A DNA stretch of 29,429 nucleotides. Origin: a virus. Made by a program: the position numbers and the translations under genes. Where the stretch lies: the IMG/VR virus record IMGVR_UViG_3300049432_000168, positions 1 through 29,429 of that record. One strand, written 5' to 3'. Each line of letters begins with the position of its first letter. Within the stretch, counting starts at the first letter, position 1. This document shows positions 20,933-28,412 of this stretch, one piece after another. A model generated the notes under the pieces. It did no database searches and was not told the DNA's origin. It saw nothing but the letters and a program-made list of their open reading frames with translations.

Positions 20933-22278
20933 TCTTTGTCTTCCTCCGGCGGATTGTTTTGCGGCTGCGGGTCGTCAATCTTTTTGTCTTTGGAGCGCGG
21001 CGTAAAGCCAAGAATCGTGTCGCCTTCGCGCTGGTGTTCGTCAGCCATCCGGTAACCGATTTTCTGCAATGCTCCGGCGGTCGCTTCCCAGTCGCGCCGC
21101 TCGGTATCGCCCAAAGAACAAACGGGCGTAAAATGCGCTTTATCCGCTCCGAAATTAACAATCGTCAAAAGTCGGTAAACGTCGCGGCGAACGGCGTCGG
21201 CAATAATGTTTTTGATTGATTTGACGCGCAGATTAACAACGTCAATCGAAACTTCTTTCGCCGCCTTGACGCCTTTATCGTCTTCGCCGGTTGAAACCGA
21301 ATCGCCTAAGATAGCTTTGCGAATGCCCGAATTGTTGTATTTGAGCGCCTTGACGAACTGCTCGCCGTTGCCTTTGACTTCGAGCTGCCCGATTTCAGTT
21401 CCGTGCGGTGCGGTGACGGTCGAATTGTTGGCGAAGCCTTCGAGCGCGGTCATCAAATCTTTTTCCGCCGAAACCGTTTCCGCGACCCCGCCTTTCATCA
21501 CCGGCTTTCCCTCTTTATCAAAAATCTGTCGCGGGCGCGCCTTTTCCGACGTGATGCCGTATTTCTTCGGAATCGACGACGTGCGGCGCCATTCCTTATA
21601 CTGCTCGCGAGTCAGTTTTTTATCGCACCAATCGTCGTAACCCGCCCGCACCCGGCACACGCCGCGCGGGTCGTTGTCTTCAAGCTCGAACTGTATGATT
21701 AAAAACTTTTCGCGCGGGATAATCTCGTCGCGTTTTTCGCCGATTTCGGTCAGCGAGTAATTTCTATTCCAGCCCGTCAGTCCTAAAACGTTGTTGTGAC
21801 GGTCGCAGACGAACGAAACGGCTGAGTTCGGCTTCGGGTTGATGCGGTCAAGAGCGAGATTGTTTTCATCGTCAAGTTTGAGAACGATTTCACCGCACTT
21901 TACTCCCGAATAAAAAGCATCTCGCGCAACCTCGCGGACGACCGCCGCCAAAGTTCGCGGACAATCGCCGCTCGTCGCCGTTCTGACAAAATCCGCGATT
22001 TCTTTCGCTTGCGGGAAATCCGCGTCTTCGTCATCGGTTATTACCGGAACGGGCGCGATTCCGTCGGCAAAAACGGCATCAAGCAAAAATTCGACCGAAG
22101 ATTCGACTTCCGAATCGTAACGCATTGCGACGCGCGTTTGAGCAGTCAAATTCGGGCGCGTTCGGTCAGTTGATTCAAGCGAGAGCGTTAAGGACTGGTA
22201 AGAACCGCCGCCGCTGACATATTCGCCTTGCAGCTCGGTTTTGTTTAAGTCTTTTGATTTGGTCGCAGGTTGCAACAT
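20929..22278 (-). CDS. Portal protein
   Basis: A 449-residue protein. Family features: an acidic N-terminal part, VAMRYDSEVESSVEFLLDAVFADGIAPVPV, VREVARDAFYSGVKCGEIVLKLD (a common portal pattern, helix followed by W/G-x-E), FLIIQFELEDNDPRGVCRVRAGYDDWCDKK, and a long C-terminal helical barrel region (IRKAILGDSVSTGEDDKGVKAAKEVSIDVVNLRVKSIKNIIADAV). This resembles the DUF935/Mu-gp29-like group of portals. Family role: dodecameric ring at the unique capsid vertex through which DNA is packaged. The ATG at 22278 has no Shine-Dalgarno sequence and is preceded by the second copy of the two-hairpin element, just as at the tape measure gene. It overlaps the protease start. Confidence 0.85.
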   Translation of the reverse strand: MLQPATKSKDLNKTELQGEYVSGGGSYQSLTLSLESTDRTRPNLTAQTRVAMRYDSEVESSVEFLLDAVFADGIAPVPVITDDEDADFPQAKEIADFVRTATSGDCPRTLAAVVREVARDAFYSGVKCGEIVLKLDDENNLALDRINPKPNSAVSFVCDRHNNVLGLTGWNRNYSLTEIGEKRDEIIPREKFLIIQFELEDNDPRGVCRVRAGYDDWCDKKLTREQYKEWRRTSSIPKKYGITSEKARPRQIFDKEGKPVMKGGVAETVSAEKDLMTALEGFANNSTVTAPHGTEIGQLEVKGNGEQFVKALKYNNSGIRKAILGDSVSTGEDDKGVKAAKEVSIDVVNLRVKSIKNIIADAVRRDVYRLLTIVNFGADKAHFTPVCSLGDTERRDWEATAGALQKIGYRMADEHQREGDTILGFTPRSKDKKIDDPQPQNNPPEEDKE

Positions 22279-22289
22279 TAATAAAGTAA

Positions 22290-22385
22290 AAACCGAAAAC
22301 GCCTTGTAAAATCACTATCTTAAGTGAAATTACAAGGCGTTTAACTCTTGCGGGTGTCCTGAAAAAACAGAACAACTCAAATTTT
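22290..22385 (-). ncRNA. Two-hairpin RNA element, copy 2 (before portal)
   Basis: On the minus strand: a hairpin GTTCTG-TTTTTT-CAGGAC (22356-22373), the conserved linker CCGCAAGAGTTAAACGCC, then a 13-bp perfect stem (AAACGCCTTGTAA with TTACAAGGCGTTT, 22297-22342). A TTT/ATTT internal loop and inner stem CACT/AGTG follow the same layout as copy 1. A GC pair of copy 1 is an AT pair here on both arms, and the inner stem differs in sequence but still pairs. The small hairpin has a U-G pair that forms only in minus-strand RNA. It is adjacent to the portal start and at the island A edge. Confidence 0.72.
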
Positions 22386-22474
22386 TTGCGACGGCAAACT
22401 ACGATTACGAGCGCGTTTGAGTGCGTCCGTCTCGCACATCAAAAAACAATCTATCTTATTTTTTTTTGTTTTGC

Positions 22475-22534
22475 AAAATTATTTTCAAAAAATGTGTAAT
22501 ATTTCGATGTGTTTTGTCATTACTAATAAAAGCG
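22475..22534 (+). repeat. 60-bp cargo repeat, copy c
   Basis: Plus-strand sequence AAAATTATTTTCAAAAAATG, GTAATATTTCGATG, TGTTTTGTCATTAC, TAATAAAAGCG matches the minus-strand copy at 12280-12340, with one difference in the last 34 bases. It lies at the start of island A in the same direction as the first cargo gene (22743-23705). Confidence 0.75.
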
Positions 22535-22576
22535 AATCACTATTGAAGAATAATTCGACTTTCCGCTCGAATAAGC

Positions 22577-22656
22577 GTGTTATCAAGAACCAATCGGCAT
22601 AACATGCTGAATTTGAGTGTTATCACAATTCAATCCGCATAATCATTAGTTAAACG
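22577..22656 (+). repeat. Direct repeats with a core-like GTTAAAC before the first island A gene
   Basis: Two imperfect copies of GTGTTATCAA-x-AxCCAATC-x-GCATAA are found at 22577-22603 and 22617-22643. The second is followed by GTTAAAC (22650-22656), which fits the integron core GTTRRRY. TGAATT pairs with AATTCA between the repeats. This may be the decayed attC of a lost cassette, but a proper inverse core was not found. It marks the possible left end of the cassette holding the 22743-23705 gene. Confidence 0.4.
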
Positions 22657-22742
22657 TCGCACATGCTACTTGCTTTGAAATATGACAAAAGACGAATGAT
22701 ATATCCTAGCAAACGACTTGAAAACCAGAATAGAATTTCACT

Positions 22743-23705
22743 ATGGATATAAATACTTTAACACCAAGCCTCGAAAATCTGGTTGATTTTCTACAAAGGA
22801 ATCCGAATGCCGTACTAGTTGTCTTTATCGTTAGCGCTGTTGCAAACATTATTCAAATAGGCACATATTTTCGTGACAGACGACGATTGCGGGAACAGAA
22901 CTCTGAAAGCCAGAAACTCATTAAGTTAGTAGATACATACGAATATATTCTGAACATTGCTCAAAAGAGCCTGGATACGGAAGACAAGCTAGTCGAGGTC
23001 GAGAAAGATATTAACTTAAAAAAGCAGCAAGTAAATGAACTCAACGAACGAATTAAAATGGTGCAGGAGGAAGCCCAACGCGCATTAGTGTCACAGGCAA
23101 TAGAATACAACCTTGGCGTGCTAAAGGAAGCTTATGAAGAAATCACAAGACTGCGCGAGCAATATAATAGTCTGGGAGAACTACCCAAAGTGCTTGAAGC
23201 GAGTCGAGAAATAATAGAGGAAGAAGTACAGATTGCTGTTAAAAGACCTTACGATCTTCCACGCCCGTTCACTTTTAGAAGCGCATTAATGGTATTACTG
23301 ATCATTCTTGTGCCAGGTCCGCTGCTGGGTTTTATTATTCCATTTCTTGCCCAACCCTTGATTATAATCTTCGTGGAAGCAATATCTCTCTTTCCTAATG
23401 AAAGATTGCAGGGATTTGTGCGGAAAAGGCTTTCTCTGCTCGGCTATATAACCGTTCTCTTAGCTTGGAACTCCCTAATTTCATCAATCCTATTCTTTAT
23501 CGGTCTACTGGTTCCGCCCAGTTTATTTCCGCCCAGTTTATTATTAACCGAGCAAGTATCGAATATTCCTTATTTTCTATTCCTACCGCTAAATTTGCTC
23601 ATTTCATATCAGCATTGGCGTATCATACGATCTGATGTACATAAAGCTGCCAGTAAAATGTTATCCAATTCCATACAGAGCCCACCTAAATCTAAAATGC
23701 GATAG
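22743..23705 (+). CDS. Cassette-encoded membrane protein with coiled coil
   Basis: A 320-residue protein: one membrane helix (about residues 22-42), a long coiled coil (about 50-165, rich in Glu, Lys and Gln), then three or four further membrane helices (about 180-212, 232-258, 274-290). Topology predicts a cytoplasmic coiled coil between membrane anchors. I know no family. A tandem duplication of 15 bases (encoding PPSLF-PPSLL, near residues 258-268) is visible. The gene is immediately followed by a well-formed attC, so gene plus attC form a standard integron cassette of roughly 1.2 kb. Its base composition is more AT-rich than the virion genes. Function could be defence or envelope-related (inference from cargo context only). 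Confidence 0.75.
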   Translation: MDINTLTPSLENLVDFLQRNPNAVLVVFIVSAVANIIQIGTYFRDRRRLREQNSESQKLIKLVDTYEYILNIAQKSLDTEDKLVEVEKDINLKKQQVNELNERIKMVQEEAQRALVSQAIEYNLGVLKEAYEEITRLREQYNSLGELPKVLEASREIIEEEVQIAVKRPYDLPRPFTFRSALMVLLIILVPGPLLGFIIPFLAQPLIIIFVEAISLFPNERLQGFVRKRLSLLGYITVLLAWNSLISSILFFIGLLVPPSLFPPSLLLTEQVSNIPYFLFLPLNLLISYQHWRIIRSDVHKAASKMLSNSIQSPPKSKMR

Positions 23706-23732
23706 GAAAGATTATTAACGCTACTCACAGGC

Positions 23733-23835
23733 GTCTAACAACTCATTCGACCGGAGCGCGAATAGCGCGGCTTTCACCCGATAGCTTGAATGCTTGATAC
23801 ATTGAATGCGCGCTCGGTCAATTCGGGCGTTAGGT
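23733..23835 (+). other. Integron attC recombination site
   Basis: Inverse core GTCTAAC (23733-23739) and core GTTAGGT (23829-23835) both fit the RYYYAAC/GTTRRRY consensus and pair through CTAAC/GTTAG. Between them GACCG-G-AGCGCG pairs with CGCGCT-CGGTC, leaving one extrahelical G as in functional attC sites, with a ~45-base variable loop. The site follows the stop of the 22743-23705 gene by 25 bases. No integron integrase gene is in the window. Confidence 0.78.
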
Positions 23836-24031
23836 GTTTCTTGAAAAGAAACTGAACGACAAGATTGTTTATTTGAAAACTAAGACGTTTCGCGTAAAAA
23901 TAAACTTGTGCGAAGTGAAACGGCGAGTTGGATGTTGCACGAACTGTCATGCAATGGTTCATCGCTTTAAATACAAGACTCTTTCGCTTGAAGAATTAAG
24001 AGAAATGGTGTTGAGGTCTTTTGCATTTTAG
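23834..24031 (+). pseudogene. HNH-endonuclease C-terminal remnant
   Basis: A 65-residue frame from a GTG overlapping the attC end. Its second half reads CEVKRRVGCCTNCHAMVHRFKYKTLSLEELREMV, typical of the end of an HNH nuclease (C-x-NCH-x-MVHR, then L-S-x-EEL). The first half lacks the usual preceding ββ metal-binding part (E/D-x-HH), so it is a fragment, probably left by cassette recombination or a deletion. It ends just before the Vsr-like gene. Translation as such is uncertain. Confidence 0.5.
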
Positions 24032-24071
24032 TAAGGCACTACTAACTCTGAATTTAAATTTGGTTGTAAAA

Positions 24072-24542
24072 ATGATTAAAAAAACTCCTTCATATAAAGG
24101 CTTAAAGCCAGCATCGGAATTGGCTTCACGAATTAAAAGTAATAATTCTCGAAGCGATACTAAGCCTGAGCTGCTGCTTAGAAGCGAGCTATGGCGTAGG
24201 GGGTTGCGCTTTAGGAAAAACGTAAGAACATTACCAGGAAAGCCTGATATTGTATTTAATAAAGCTAAAATTGCAATATTTTGTGATGGAGATTTTTGGC
24301 ATGGGCGTAATTGGGACTCAAGAAAAACTAAGCTGGCAAGCGGTACAAATCCTGAATATTGGATAGCAAAGATTACGGCAAATATTGAGCGTGATAAGCG
24401 TAATACAAATCTTCTAGAAGAATTAGGCTGGTATGTGATCAGAGTTTGGGAAGGCGATATAAAGAAAAACTCAAAGTCAATAGCAGGTAATATTGAGAAA
24501 ATTGTTAAAGATGAAATAGCGGGTAATAATTCTCAAATTTAA
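24072..24542 (+). CDS. vsr: Vsr-like DNA endonuclease, variant without zinc ligands
   Basis: A 156-residue protein starting MIKKTPSYKGLKPAS. The family pattern is clear: SDTKPELLLRSELWRRGLRFRKN (E33), LPGKPDIVFNKAKIAIF (D59), DGDFWHGRNW (H77), EYWIAKITANIERDKRNTNLLEELGWYVIRVWE. In E. coli Vsr the active residues are E25, D51 and two histidines, and zinc is held by Cys/His. Here the CFWHHHHC part reads DFWHGRNW, so the zinc site and one active His are missing, as in the large DGDFWHG subgroup. Canonical role: nicks 5' of T at T:G mismatches made by 5-methylcytosine deamination. It sits with a C5 methyltransferase, so a mismatch-repair or restriction role is possible. The ATG at 24072 is chosen over the upstream start at 24021, as family homology begins there. 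It converges on the putative nuclease gene. Confidence 0.82.
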   Translation: MIKKTPSYKGLKPASELASRIKSNNSRSDTKPELLLRSELWRRGLRFRKNVRTLPGKPDIVFNKAKIAIFCDGDFWHGRNWDSRKTKLASGTNPEYWIAKITANIERDKRNTNLLEELGWYVIRVWEGDIKKNSKSIAGNIEKIVKDEIAGNNSQI

Positions 24543-24575
24543 CAGTTTTAAGGACAATCATAGTGACCAGTCAGG

Positions 24576-25514
24576 CTATTCATCAATTTTAGGTAAAGTT
24601 CTAATTCGAGGCTCCAGCCAAGTAATAACTCTTTCTTTAAGAGAGTCAGACATCCAATTAGGGTTATCATGTCCAACAGAAAGCAGCCTATATCTGTCTA
24701 GCAATAAGCCGTTTACTTTGCGGCATTTTTTAGGAAAATCACTCTCAGATAATGCAAAAGGCATTGAAAATGCTCTTTTAGGATCAGATGCCCAATCAAT
24801 AATTTTTGTCCATAAATCTAAGTCAGGAGTTTTTAGCTTAGTCTCCCAGTTACCGCCGCTTGCACATTGCATGAGAAACACCGGCTTGCCTACACGCTTA
24901 TCTGCAAAAGGACGATAGCAAATTAAATCGAGACCTAATTCATTTGCTGTTGCATCCACCCATCGGCTGACACTTCCTTGTGTCTCATCCAAACGATTTG
25001 CAATATCATCAAGCACGTCATTTATTGTTACTGGATTATTTTTTGTCCAACCTGTTGGATGTATTATCCAACCCGGTAGGAAGGCTTTCATTGCTTCTTT
25101 CGTTAATTCCTCAAAAATCTCTCCTTGTTCTGTATAATCAGAGCCAAATGTGCTTGCCCATCTTGGATACCACTGTAAATAAGAAAGTATAATACAAAAG
25201 CTATATCCAGGTACTTCATTCCACGACTTAATACGTGATAACCTCTTAGCAGACATTTTAATTGGTAAGGAAGCAGCATCACCTAGTAGCATAAAGCGTC
25301 GCTTTAATTCAGACCATACAATATCAACCATTTCCATAGCAAAATCTTGATCGGTATAAATTGCATTTTCTTTTAGAACATCAATGACATCTGTTGTTGA
25401 CATCTCCTCTACGTCAATCAAGATGTTGCCTTCTATCCAGTCACATAAAATATCAGAATTAATATTATGTTTTCCAATAGACCGTCTCATGCCTACGATG
25501 GGAAGTTGTAGCAT
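24576..25514 (-). CDS. Putative restriction nuclease of the methyltransferase operon
   Basis: A 312-residue protein I do not recognise with certainty. A possible PD-(D/E)XK layout is seen: E132/E135 (QGEIFEELTKEAM), D196 in GLDLICYRPF, then a strand VFLMQCASGGNW where Q216 would be the E/Q of the third position. The usual Lys two residues later is Ala, so the catalytic Lys must come from elsewhere or the fit is wrong. It starts directly after the ParB-like stop (TGAATG), so the two are translationally linked. The place after methyltransferase and ParB-like genes points to a restriction component. The last residues converge with the Vsr-like gene, with 33 bases between stops. Confidence 0.6.
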   Translation of the reverse strand: MLQLPIVGMRRSIGKHNINSDILCDWIEGNILIDVEEMSTTDVIDVLKENAIYTDQDFAMEMVDIVWSELKRRFMLLGDAASLPIKMSAKRLSRIKSWNEVPGYSFCIILSYLQWYPRWASTFGSDYTEQGEIFEELTKEAMKAFLPGWIIHPTGWTKNNPVTINDVLDDIANRLDETQGSVSRWVDATANELGLDLICYRPFADKRVGKPVFLMQCASGGNWETKLKTPDLDLWTKIIDWASDPKRAFSMPFALSESDFPKKCRKVNGLLLDRYRLLSVGHDNPNWMSDSLKERVITWLEPRIRTLPKIDE

Positions 25515-26621
25515 TCAGCATTCATCCTCCATTAATTCTTCACGTATAGAAGGGAATATTCGTAATAATTGAAATGTATCTATACCCAATCTCTCAACTG
25601 AGTCTTGCAATTCTTTAGACTGTTTGTAATGGTGTGCTGTTGATAATGCTTCTTCAATATTGTCTGAAGCAGAATCAATTAGCTTAATAAGTTCTGGCTC
25701 ATCACCTCCTGCAATTCGATACGCGGTTTCAAAAATAGGTCTTTCAGATCGCTCAAGATATTCCAATGCTTCTGGACTATTAAGAATTACACCAAACTCA
25801 TGAACATAACGAGATTCAGGAACCAAAGGAGGACGCTGATCATCGCCAAAAAGCCAGAGGGCAAATTTTGCTAGCTCATCAAGCTTATCTTCAGGAACAG
25901 GACGTTGTGCCGCTTCAGGAGAAGTTCTCATATCAATCTGTAAATAACGCTGTGCTCCTTCGGTTTTGAGGGACAAATATAAGACGCTGAATTTTTCTTC
26001 TACCCTACTGAGAGAAATATCCTCTTCTTCCTCCATTTGTATCAAGACGCGATACGAGATATAGTTCTCCCTCACCGTAGCTGTCTTGCTGCCAATTTTA
26101 CGCATGACTTCTTCATAAGTCATACCCCTTTCTTCAATTAGCTTTGTAATGTATTCAGCTTTTTCAGCAGGATTCCATTCTTTTATACCCGTAACATGCC
26201 GAAATCCCAAAAACGCCTCTACATCGCTTCGAGAATCCGCCTTGATATATGGAATTTGCTCAAAAAGATTTTCTGGTGGGGCTTTGATGGCAGCAAGGTC
26301 AGCCCATTTTCTTGAAATGGGCTGACCTTCTATAGCAAGCTTCAAATACTTCAATGCCGCTAACCGGCGATTCCCCTCAATTACTGTAAGTGACTCTCTT
26401 CCATAAAGAGGCTCGTTAACAACTATAAGGGCTTCCTGAACCCAAAAGCCGCTTTCTAAAAACGAAATGGCTAACTCATCTAATGTCCAGTCACGCATTA
26501 GCTCAAGAACTTTTTCCTGACTGACATCAGGACCTTTATTGCTTCGTCCTAATCGGGGGTTCAGCGGATCAAGATAAAGCTCATCAATTGTCGCGTACCT
26601 TATCTGATTGTCTAATGCCAT
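25515..26621 (-). CDS. ParB/Srx-like DNA-binding protein of the restriction operon
   Basis: A 368-residue protein. Residues about 5-95 are a ParB/sulfiredoxin-type domain (LDPLNPRLGRSN..., then VIEGNRRLAALKYL at 80-93, matching the ParB EGxRRxxA pattern that in true ParBs binds CTP). FRHVTGIKEWNPAEKAEYITKLIEE (140-164) recalls the ParB segment after that domain, followed by a helix-turn-helix (GMTYEEVMRKIGSKTATVRENYISYRVL). The C-terminal half is helical and acidic. There is no partner ParA, so plasmid-type partition is unlikely. In this cluster it may be the DNA-recognition or loading subunit for the adjoining nuclease (inference). It follows the methyltransferase stop by about 70 bases. Start: ATG at 26621. 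Confidence 0.7.
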   Translation of the reverse strand: MALDNQIRYATIDELYLDPLNPRLGRSNKGPDVSQEKVLELMRDWTLDELAISFLESGFWVQEALIVVNEPLYGRESLTVIEGNRRLAALKYLKLAIEGQPISRKWADLAAIKAPPENLFEQIPYIKADSRSDVEAFLGFRHVTGIKEWNPAEKAEYITKLIEERGMTYEEVMRKIGSKTATVRENYISYRVLIQMEEEEDISLSRVEEKFSVLYLSLKTEGAQRYLQIDMRTSPEAAQRPVPEDKLDELAKFALWLFGDDQRPPLVPESRYVHEFGVILNSPEALEYLERSERPIFETAYRIAGGDEPELIKLIDSASDNIEEALSTAHHYKQSKELQDSVERLGIDTFQLLRIFPSIREELMEDEC

Positions 26622-26690
26622 TTTTTTAATTGATTCTCTTAATAATTAATAACTTCTTTGTCTATATTTGTCATTACAGGTTGCCTAGTC

Positions 26691-28025
26691 TCAAGCTACT
26701 TGAGATAAGGGAAGTCTTGCTTGCCGAAAAATCTTTATTTTCTTAACTTCCGCTGAGTCTAACAATCTTTCCGCTATAATCTTTACGATTCGTGAATTAA
26801 CCGCATTGCCTAATGCATTAAAAGCGGCGGTTTCATTCTCAGGCAGCTTAATTCCTTCGAGAGCCTGGAGTTTTAATCCCTCTTCTTTTGTAATGTATCG
26901 CTGTTGCCAACCGATAATTGGAATTTGGGTCGTAGTACAAACTAGTGAAGGGAAAAAATCAACCTTTTTTACTCTTATTCCTGAAGCCCTAAACTGTAAA
27001 ATATAGCTTGAAATTTTACGCTCGGAATCACCAACATTCCATTCTAATTTTTGCCAATTTTGGAAAGGCTTTTCAGCGATTTTCTTAACAACCTGCCAAA
27101 GATGTTTTTCATGTTCAATGTAAAACTCTCTGCATTGTTTAATCCATTTTTTCTTCCAATCGGGAAATTCTTTTTCGACTCTTGCATAGCTTGGCAACTT
27201 GTTAAGCTGCTCTTTTTTCGCCAACCCTTCTAAGCTACAGCCAAAATTTCCCTTGTACTTTGAAAGTTCCTTTGCTGTGAGATGGTAAGGAAAAGTTTCT
27301 TCAAACGGATAAGTTGCTCCGAATTCCATTGCCCAAATTGGAAAGCCTGGAATCTTTGTTTCTTTAGGAATACAATCAATAAATTCTTGCCACAGCTTTA
27401 TACAGTCCTGCTTTTCTTTTGAAAGTAGCTTGAAATTTGTTGGATTCTTCTCGATGAATTGATTAATATCAATCAAATTCACTCGTTGTTTATCAATTTC
27501 ATCAAAATCAAAATGATCAAGTCCTTTAAGTGAGCCAACAATAAAAATTCTTTTCCGGTGTTGCGGAATTCCAAAATCATGCGGTGAATAGTTTCGATAG
27601 TCAACGGTGTAATCTAATTTTTCCAACTCCGCCTTTATATATTTCAAAGTTTCTTCGTTGTCATGCTTCGCAATAAACGGAACATTTTCGAGAATAAAAT
27701 ATGAAGGTCTTCGGTAATCAAGAATTTTTACAATCTCATCAAATAAAGTACCTCTATCTTCATCATCTCTGCCTAATTGTTTTCCTGCCTTTGAAAATGG
27801 TTGACACGGAAAGCCCGCACACAAAATATCATGAGCAGGAATACTTTCAATTTCTTTCTCAACAATTTTTCTAATGTCTCCTTTTGGCTCTATTCCCCAA
27901 TTCTGCTTATATAAATCTCGTAATACAGGATTGATTTCACTTACAAACACACAATCGTGCCCAAGTTGATTTAATGCTTTGTGAAAACCACCTAATCCGG
28001 CGAATAGATCAATAAATTTTGCCAT
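26691..28025 (-). CDS. C5-cytosine DNA methyltransferase
   Basis: A 444-residue enzyme with motifs in normal order: I (DLFAGLGGFHKAL, residues 6-18), IV with catalytic Cys74 in GFPCQPFS, VI ENV (113-115), VIII QHRKRIFIVGS (155-165), and IX/X (LQALEGIKLP... FNALGNAVNSRIV, near 395-425). Between VIII and IX lies a long target-recognition region. It transfers methyl from SAM to C5 of cytosine in a specific site. It heads the minus-strand cargo operon with the ParB-like and nuclease genes, after the terminator at 28165-28200. Together with the Vsr-like gene these form a restriction-modification-like set. The target sequence cannot be read from the protein. Confidence 0.93.
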   Translation of the reverse strand: MAKFIDLFAGLGGFHKALNQLGHDCVFVSEINPVLRDLYKQNWGIEPKGDIRKIVEKEIESIPAHDILCAGFPCQPFSKAGKQLGRDDEDRGTLFDEIVKILDYRRPSYFILENVPFIAKHDNEETLKYIKAELEKLDYTVDYRNYSPHDFGIPQHRKRIFIVGSLKGLDHFDFDEIDKQRVNLIDINQFIEKNPTNFKLLSKEKQDCIKLWQEFIDCIPKETKIPGFPIWAMEFGATYPFEETFPYHLTAKELSKYKGNFGCSLEGLAKKEQLNKLPSYARVEKEFPDWKKKWIKQCREFYIEHEKHLWQVVKKIAEKPFQNWQKLEWNVGDSERKISSYILQFRASGIRVKKVDFFPSLVCTTTQIPIIGWQQRYITKEEGLKLQALEGIKLPENETAAFNALGNAVNSRIVKIIAERLLDSAEVKKIKIFRQARLPLSQVA

Positions 28026-28164
28026 TTTAAATATTTAGAAGAAATTTGCTGAAAACCTAGCCGCATTTATTTAGAGACAATAAATGCACAAAAACAGAAG
28101 CAGTAATATTAAGTTTTCGCCTTAAAAGTATAGTCTGATCTGTCGAGATTTACCAAATCTGAAA

Positions 28165-28200
28165 TAAAAAGACACACTTATACTTAAAGTTAGTGTGTCT
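28165..28200 (-). terminator. Intrinsic terminator at the entry side of cargo island A
   Basis: On the minus strand AGACACACT (28192-28200) pairs perfectly with AGTGTGTCT (28170-28178) across a 13-base loop, followed by TTTTTATTT. It lies after TerL and before the methyltransferase. Like the terminator at 12366-12400 it stands where late transcription would enter the cargo. Confidence 0.82.
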
Positions 28201-28261
28201 ATGATTCATTGCGAATCGGGGATTGATGACAGGTTAAAGGGTAGTGATGTAACAGTGACGC

Positions 28262-28412
28262 GCGCAACAAGTTATTGGACGCGGAAGGTGAAACAGCGAC
28301 TCTGTTATTGCTAATCACTCCCCGATAAAACCTGCCCGTTTCCCCTCGCCCGAACTGATATTATTGATTCGGCTACTCAAGTCCTGCCCGTAACGAAATC
28401 CTCATCAATTAA
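28262..28412 (+). repeat. Second, inverted copy of the attC-like/leader repeat (decayed)
   Basis: On the plus strand: GCGCAAC (28262-28268), then TTGGACGCGGAAGG and CAGCGACT like the minus-strand site at 10971-11044. Next come CCGATAAAACCT, TTTCCCCTC-G-CCCGAACTG, TATTATTGATT and GGCTACTC, as at 9892-9950. At the end ATCCTCATCA matches the first codons of the 9331-9858 gene, whose reading frame then stops matching. It looks like the 5' remnant of a second copy of that cassette, at the TerL-side edge of island A and opposite in direction. The 28201-28440 spacer contains no gene. Confidence 0.65.

Noticed and set aside
22651-22743. Promoter with TTGAAA and GATATA before the 22743 gene
   Set aside because: The -10 match is only three of six and the spacing is not firm, so it was not reported as a feature.
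24021-24071. Upstream start for the Vsr-like gene
   Set aside because: The 17 extra residues do not fit the family and overlap the HNH remnant frame; the ATG at 24072 matches the family's usual length.
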